DNA from: Candidatus Peregrinibacteria bacterium
Lineage (GTDB): Bacteria > Patescibacteriota > Gracilibacteria > UM-FILTER-43-11
Length of the DNA: 9,694 bases
Direction of reading: 5' to 3'
NCBI GenBank assembly: GCA_016927155.1
Contig: JAFGNE010000023.1
Location: 1-9,694 of the forward strand
Both the position numbers and the translations under genes were made by a program. Shown here one piece after another: positions 6,398 to 9,694 of this stretch. Positions within the stretch are counted from its first letter, which is position 1, and every line of letters begins with the position of its first letter. The notes below the pieces were generated by a model. That model worked only from the letters and a program-made list of their open reading frames with translations. It was not told the origin of the DNA and did no database searches.

Positions 6398-7219
6398 ATG
6401 AAAGTCCGCAAGGCCATAATGCCGGTCGCAGGGTTGGGGACACGGTTTTTTCCCGCCGCCAAAGCGGTTCCCAAAGAACTGCTCCCCATTGTGGACAAGC
6501 CGGTGATCCAGTACCTGGTGGAAGAAGCGGTTTTAAGCGGGATTGAGGAAATCATTTTTGTGATCTCCAAAGGCAAGGAACTGATCAAAAGCCATTTTTC
6601 CCGCCAGCCGGAACTGGAGGCGCTTTTGGAAAAAAGGGGGAAGAAGGAGCCGGCCCGCCGCATCCGTTCCCTCCATACGATGGCCAAATTCCATTACGTT
6701 TACCAGGATGAACCCAAAGGCGACGGCCACGCGATCCTGTGCGCGGAAAAATGGGTCGGCGACGAGCCTTTTCTCGTGCTTTTCGGCGATGACATCGTCA
6801 AAAGTGAAATCCCGGCCGCGAAACAATTGCTCGACCATTTCCGCGGCGAAAGCGTCATCGCCGTCGAACGGGTCCGTAGCGACCAGGTTTCCTCTTACGG
6901 CATCATCAATCCCGGAAAATGCGAAGGGCGGCTTTGTGAAGTGCTGGACCTGGTGGAAAAGCCCGCCCCCGAAGAGGCGCCGAGCGATCTTGGCATCATC
7001 GGCAAATACGTGTGCCCCGCGGGCACCTGGAAAGCCCTGCGTGAAGCGAAACCGGGCAAAGACGGCGAAATAAGGCTTATCGACGGTTTTAAAACAATCA
7101 TGAAAACCCAAAAAGTGTGGGCGTACGCCATTGAAGGCCAACGGTTCGACACAGGCAAACCTTCCGGCCTGATTGCCGCCAACAACGCTTTTCTACGGGA
7201 TACAAAAAAAGAATCTTGA
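6398..7219 (+). CDS. galU: UTP-glucose-1-phosphate uridylyltransferase
   Basis: Makes UDP-glucose and pyrophosphate from UTP and glucose-1-phosphate, feeding surface glycan and envelope synthesis in the cytoplasm. The 273 residues show the nucleotidyltransferase signature GLGTRFFPAAKAVPKE (12-27), KPVIQYLVEEAVLSGI (34-49), QDEPKGDGHAI (103-112; commonly GLGHA), the metal-binding FGDD (129-132), EKP (187-189), GEIRLID (223-229; commonly GEIQLTDA) and RFDTGKPSG (249-257). Length is slightly below that of typical GalU (about 290-300). Closely related sugar nucleotidyltransferases such as RmlA are less likely given the KPVIQYLVEEA and FDTG segments. The start codon lies 2 nt after hsp20, so it should share its mRNA. 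The TGA stop overlaps the -35 of the next promoter, and the next gene is in the same frame 57 nt downstream. Confidence 0.95.
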   Translation: MKVRKAIMPVAGLGTRFFPAAKAVPKELLPIVDKPVIQYLVEEAVLSGIEEIIFVISKGKELIKSHFSRQPELEALLEKRGKKEPARRIRSLHTMAKFHYVYQDEPKGDGHAILCAEKWVGDEPFLVLFGDDIVKSEIPAAKQLLDHFRGESVIAVERVRSDQVSSYGIINPGKCEGRLCEVLDLVEKPAPEEAPSDLGIIGKYVCPAGTWKALREAKPGKDGEIRLIDGFKTIMKTQKVWAYAIEGQRFDTGKPSGLIAANNAFLRDTKKES

Positions 7220-7244
7220 AACATAGCGGGAAATAAGGTAAAAT
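7216..7244 (+). promoter_or_regulatory. Promoter of the TPR-protein gene
   Basis: TTGAAA (7216-7221, 5/6) and TAAAAT (7239-7244, 5/6) are separated by 17 bp, the best-matched two-element promoter in the window. The -35 overlaps the galU stop codon. The predicted start near 7251 gives a leader of about 23 nt before the ATG at 7274. Confidence 0.6.
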
Positions 7245-7273
7245 TAAATAACCTTAAAATCCTTCATCAAACC

Positions 7274-7912
7274 ATGCCCAAACGCAAACATAACGACCAG
7301 CAGTACCCCGAACATATCCTCGACGCCCTGGAGCATATCGAGGACCTGAAACTGTCCGGCGAACATAAAAAATCCATTGAAGAAGCGGAAAAACTGCTTT
7401 TTTCCGATCCCGACTGCGTGGCGGCGCTGGAAGAGATTGCCGACAATTTTGTAAGCCTGGATGATTTTGGCCGCGCTGAAAAAGCCTGCGCCCGCGCCCT
7501 GACGCTCGACAAGGACAGCTACACGGCCCATTACATCCTCGGCTTCATCACATCACAAAAACAGGATTGGCCGAAAGCCATTGATTTCCTCAAAAAATCC
7601 AATGACCTGCACCCGAATAACCCCGAAATCCTGCGCTGCCTGGGATGGGCCCTTTTCAATTCCGGCAAACGCACGCAGGGCATCATCATCCTGGAGCGCG
7701 CGCTCAATCTGGATCATGAGAACAGTCTTACCCTGTGCGATCTGGGAATCTGCTATCTGCAGGTGAAAAATTTTGAGAAATCAGTGGAAATCCTCAAGCG
7801 CGCCTTGACGCTCGACCCCAACAACAAACGCATCCAGGACTGCTACAAAGCCGCCAAAAACCTAAGCGACCGCGTGCTTAACGGAGTCACCAAAAACCGC
7901 CTTAGCCGCTGA
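7274..7912 (+). CDS. Tetratricopeptide-repeat protein
   Basis: A 212-residue soluble protein made almost wholly of TPR units, each two short helices of about 34 residues: roughly 15-48, 49-82, 83-116, 117-150 and 151-184. The clearest are AHYILGFITSQKQDWPKAIDFLKKSNDLHPNN-type (85-116), CLGWALFNSGKRTQGIIILERALNLD (122-147) and LCDLGICYLQVKNFEKSVEILKRALTLDP (154-182), with the conserved Gly, Ala and Pro positions. There is no signal peptide, membrane segment or catalytic domain, so a cytoplasmic protein-protein scaffold is the likely role; the partner is unknown. The N-terminus (MPKRKHNDQQ) is polar and basic. The gene has its own promoter and a CCATG start without Shine-Dalgarno, and is followed by the nonamer inverted repeat. 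Confidence 0.9.
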   Translation: MPKRKHNDQQYPEHILDALEHIEDLKLSGEHKKSIEEAEKLLFSDPDCVAALEEIADNFVSLDDFGRAEKACARALTLDKDSYTAHYILGFITSQKQDWPKAIDFLKKSNDLHPNNPEILRCLGWALFNSGKRTQGIIILERALNLDHENSLTLCDLGICYLQVKNFEKSVEILKRALTLDPNNKRIQDCYKAAKNLSDRVLNGVTKNRLSR

Positions 7913-7918
7913 ATGCAA

Positions 7919-8011
7919 GACTATTAGGACTTTTACGACTATGAAGACTATTAGGATTGAATTCAGGATTTTATCGTAATAGTCGTAAAAGTCCTAATAG
8001 TCGCAATAATC
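7919..8011. repeat. Inverted array of nonamers with 24-bp perfect arms
   Basis: The left arm is built of 9-nt units in register: GACTATTAG (7919), GACTTTTAC (7928), GACTATGAA (7937) and GACTATTAG (7946). The right half holds the complementary units GTCGTAAAA (7982), GTCCTAATA (7991) and GTCGCAATA (8000). Positions 7919-7942 are perfectly complementary to 7979-8002, leaving a 36-nt loop; because the units repeat, register-shifted pairings such as 7946-7954 with 7994-8002 are also possible. The right arm ends 11 nt before the start codon of the next gene. No T-tract follows. Confidence 0.85.
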
Positions 8012-8013
8012 TT

Positions 8014-8412
8014 ATGAAAAACAAGATAAAGGTAATGGGTTTCGGCACGTTTGACGGGTTGCATCCGGGGCACCGGTTCTTTTTGGGGGAACTCAAAAAG
8101 CTGGGCGATGAGGTGATCGTGATCGTGGCGCGCGACGTGAATGTGGAACGTTTTAAAGGGCGGCCGCCCGCGCACAATGAAAACGACCGGCTCCTGGCCG
8201 TGCAGAACGAATACCTCGGATACAAAGTGATGCTGGGCGAGACGAAGAATTTTTACAAGTGCATCCGCGACCATAAGCCGCATGTGATCGGCCTTGGCTA
8301 CGACCAGAAGGCGGACACGGATTACCTGAACAGGGAATTCCCCGAAATCAAAATCACGCGGCTTCCCGCCCACGCGCCTGACAAGTACAAATCGAGTTTG
8401 CTCCGGGGCTAG
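8014..8412 (+). CDS. Cytidylyltransferase-like nucleotidyltransferase, RibL/TagD type
   Basis: A 132-residue HxGH nucleotidyltransferase. GTFDGLHPGH (11-20) is the nucleotide-binding signature, followed by VIVIVARDVNVERFKGR (34-50) and VIGLGYDQK (91-99), with a KSSLLRG end (126-132) resembling the usual ISSTxI-type motif. The VIVIVARD...KGR...LGYDQ pattern is closest in my memory to archaeal FAD synthetase RibL (adenylylates FMN), while bacterial TagD (glycerol-3-phosphate cytidylyltransferase) shares the same fold. FAD synthesis is the better guess; the substrate is not provable from sequence alone. I chose the ATG at 8014: an in-frame TTG at 7957 would add 19 residues translated from the nonamer repeat. 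No Shine-Dalgarno and no convincing own promoter are visible, so it may depend on read-through from the TPR gene. Confidence 0.85.
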   Translation: MKNKIKVMGFGTFDGLHPGHRFFLGELKKLGDEVIVIVARDVNVERFKGRPPAHNENDRLLAVQNEYLGYKVMLGETKNFYKCIRDHKPHVIGLGYDQKADTDYLNREFPEIKITRLPAHAPDKYKSSLLRG

Positions 8413-8426
8413 GGTTTTGGTATAGT
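8398..8426 (+). promoter_or_regulatory. Extended -10 promoter of ftsX-recO
   Basis: TTGCTC (8398-8403) and TATAGT (8421-8426) are separated by 17 bp, and TGG (8418-8420) gives the extended -10 form. The core TTTTGGTATA is identical to that before the CNNM/CorC-like gene. The -35 lies in the last codons of the preceding gene. The predicted start near 8433 leaves about 20 nt before the ATG at 8453. Confidence 0.55.
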
Positions 8427-8452
8427 TTTTCCGAGAGTAAAAACAAAAACCC

Positions 8453-9424
8453 ATGGCTCTGGCCGAACATTTTAAAAAAAAGTCCATTTGGCTTAGGCGC
8501 GTCACCAAAAACGGCTGGCAGGATTTGATGAGGAATAAATTGCTTTCGGCCGCCACCATCCTCATCATCGCGCTGATGCTTTTCGTGTTCAACATCGTTT
8601 TGGCCTTAAGTTACGCCACGGAATCGGTCATGGGCGAAGTGGGGCAAAAGCTGGACATCAGTGTGGAGATGGCGGAAACGGCGGAAAATTATTCCATACA
8701 GGCCTTTGTGGAAAACCTGCAAAAACGCCCCGAAGTGAAAGAGGTGATTTTCATAAGCCGCGAAGAGGCCCTTAAAAAATTCGGCTTCAAATACCCGCAT
8801 GTCATCTCATTCCTGGATACCCACCGGCTGGAAAATCCCCTCCCCAATGTGGTCCGCATCGTTTCGCAGCGCGTGGAAGACAACGGGGCGATCTTAAAAT
8901 ACCTGGAACAGCCCCAATGGAATTCGGTGGTGGACCAGGAAAAGCTCAAGGCGAACCTGGAACAAAAAACCCGCAATGAAAAAATCCTGGACATTTCCCG
9001 CTTCATCAGGAAAACGGGCTTTTGGCTAAACGCCATTTTCGCCGTGGTGGTCATCCTCATCATCCTGAACAGCATCAACATGAACATCCACAGCCATGAG
9101 CAGGAGATCAACGTGATGAAGCTGGTGGGCGCCAAGGCGAATTTTATCCGCGGGGGGTTTTTGTTCGAAGGCGTCCTGTACGCCCTTGTCGCCCTTTTCT
9201 TCAGTTTCGCTTTTTCCAGCCTGGCGCTAAAATACCTGGTAACGAAACTGCTGGCCGTGATCAGCAACGAAAGCCTGATGGCGGGCCTTAACGCCATCCT
9301 CGTCCATTTTGAGGACGGATTTGCGGTCACGTTGCTGTGGCAGACGGGGACGGCCCTTTTGGTCGGCCTTATCAGCAGTTACCTGGCCATTGAACTTTAC
9401 CTCCGGAAAAAACATTCTTTCTGA
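8453..9424 (+). CDS. ftsX: Cell division protein FtsX
   Basis: FtsX is the membrane subunit of the FtsEX complex, an ABC-type machine that does not transport but activates peptidoglycan hydrolases during division. The 323 residues fit the family: a cytoplasmic N-terminus with LRRVTKNGWQDLMRNKLLS, TM1 (about 31-54), an extracytoplasmic domain (about 55-185) containing the typical RPEVKEVIFISREEALKKF segment, and a C-terminal FtsX domain with TM2 (about 190-210), TM3 (236-262) and TM4 (292-316). The hallmark EINVMKLVGAKANFIRGGFLFEG (218-240) is clear. FtsE, the ATPase normally encoded just upstream, is not in this window. The start is ATG in CCCATGG, without Shine-Dalgarno. The TGA stop overlaps the recO ATG by one base. 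Confidence 0.95.
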   Translation: MALAEHFKKKSIWLRRVTKNGWQDLMRNKLLSAATILIIALMLFVFNIVLALSYATESVMGEVGQKLDISVEMAETAENYSIQAFVENLQKRPEVKEVIFISREEALKKFGFKYPHVISFLDTHRLENPLPNVVRIVSQRVEDNGAILKYLEQPQWNSVVDQEKLKANLEQKTRNEKILDISRFIRKTGFWLNAIFAVVVILIILNSINMNIHSHEQEINVMKLVGAKANFIRGGFLFEGVLYALVALFFSFAFSSLALKYLVTKLLAVISNESLMAGLNAILVHFEDGFAVTLLWQTGTALLVGLISSYLAIELYLRKKHSF

Positions 9425-9694
9425 TGAACCGGCAATTCAAAACCGACGGCCTTATCCTCCGCAAGTCCAACCTGAATGACGCGGACCAGATCCTCACGGT
9501 GCTGACCCGCGACCGCGGAAAAATAAGCTGCATAGCCAAAGGCTGCCGCAGGCTGAAAAGCAGGTTTTGCGGCCGGCTGGAAATCCTGTACGAAGTGCGG
9601 CTGGCGGGATTTGAAGGACGGGAACTCGCCCACCTTGATGAAGTCGAACTGCTGGATGCGCGCTCGCTGCTTGACTGCGGCTTGACAGCCAAAA
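9424..9694 (+). CDS. recO: DNA repair protein RecO, N-terminal part (cut by window edge)
   Basis: RecO works with RecR (and RecF) to load RecA onto SSB-coated single-stranded DNA and to anneal strands. Ninety residues are visible from the ATG at 9424 to the right edge without a stop. They form the N-terminal OB-fold: FKTDGLILRKSNLNDADQIL matches the family start (TxGiVLrxxxxxExDxil), followed by TVLTRDRGKISCIAKGCRRLKS, the conserved GK...KG.R..KS segment, and LEILYEV. The C-terminal helical domain lies beyond the window. Its ATG shares its A with the ftsX TGA, so ribosomes probably re-initiate and the two genes are co-transcribed. Confidence 0.9.
   Translation, partial: MNRQFKTDGLILRKSNLNDADQILTVLTRDRGKISCIAKGCRRLKSRFCGRLEILYEVRLAGFEGRELAHLDEVELLDARSLLDCGLTAK

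Noticed and set aside
7919..8011. CRISPR array or intrinsic terminator reading of the nonamer repeat
   Set aside because: Units are 9 nt with no unique spacers, and no T-run follows the stem.
7957..8013. TTG start giving a 151-residue RibL/TagD-like protein
   Set aside because: The extra residues are translated from the nonamer repeat and the conserved domain starts right after the ATG at 8014.
1..9694. tRNA, rRNA, IS elements, toxin-antitoxin or phage genes
   Set aside because: All gaps are shorter than about 110 nt and contain only promoters and repeats; no terminal inverted repeats flanking a transposase or other mobile-element gene were seen.

Overview
This looks like a piece of bacterial chromosome, gene-dense and of middling GC. 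The most likely source is an uncultivated Patescibacteria (CPR) member. The reasons are similarity by eye to CPR proteins: a short TrmD with a GRKKEYPHYT-type linker, a DUF167 protein with an N-terminal extension, and a small archaeal-RibL-like nucleotidyltransferase. Genes are packed tightly and start codons lack Shine-Dalgarno sequences. A Peregrinibacteria-like lineage is my guess, not something I can show. The standard code applies: UGA ends four genes cleanly and never appears inside a reading frame, which argues against the UGA=Gly code of Gracilibacteria and Absconditabacteria.

Layout. Positions 1-247 (minus strand) hold the N-terminal part of a secreted protein, transcribed divergently from the rest. 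Everything else is on the plus strand: trmD (309-959), a DUF167/YggU protein (1035-1319), a CNNM/CorC-like membrane protein with a CBS pair (1414-2718), then a tight block serS-ftsH-hsp20-galU (2817-7219; junctions of 2 nt, a 23-nt overlap and 2 nt). After this come a TPR protein (7274-7912), a RibL/TagD-like nucleotidyltransferase (8014-8412), ftsX (8453-9424) and the start of recO (9424 to the window end), which overlaps the ftsX stop by one base.

Roles. The set is mostly housekeeping: tRNA m1G37 methylation, seryl-tRNA charging, membrane protein quality control (FtsH with a small heat-shock chaperone), UDP-glucose supply for envelope glycans, probable flavin or related nucleotide metabolism, control of wall hydrolysis at division (FtsX) and recombinational repair (RecO). 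I see no mobile element, CRISPR array, phage gene, defence system, tRNA or rRNA.

The less ordinary content is non-coding. A nonamer-based inverted repeat (7919-8011) with 24-bp perfect arms separates the TPR gene from the nucleotidyltransferase. GGG-rich short-period arrays lie on both sides of the DUF167 gene (956-1008 and 1344-1373), and the first carries a canonical G-quadruplex motif on the minus strand. Six sigma70-type promoters can be proposed. All predict very short leaders (about 10-25 nt), and the starts often read CCATG with no Shine-Dalgarno. No previously undescribed multi-gene system is evident; the repeats are the best candidates for something new.
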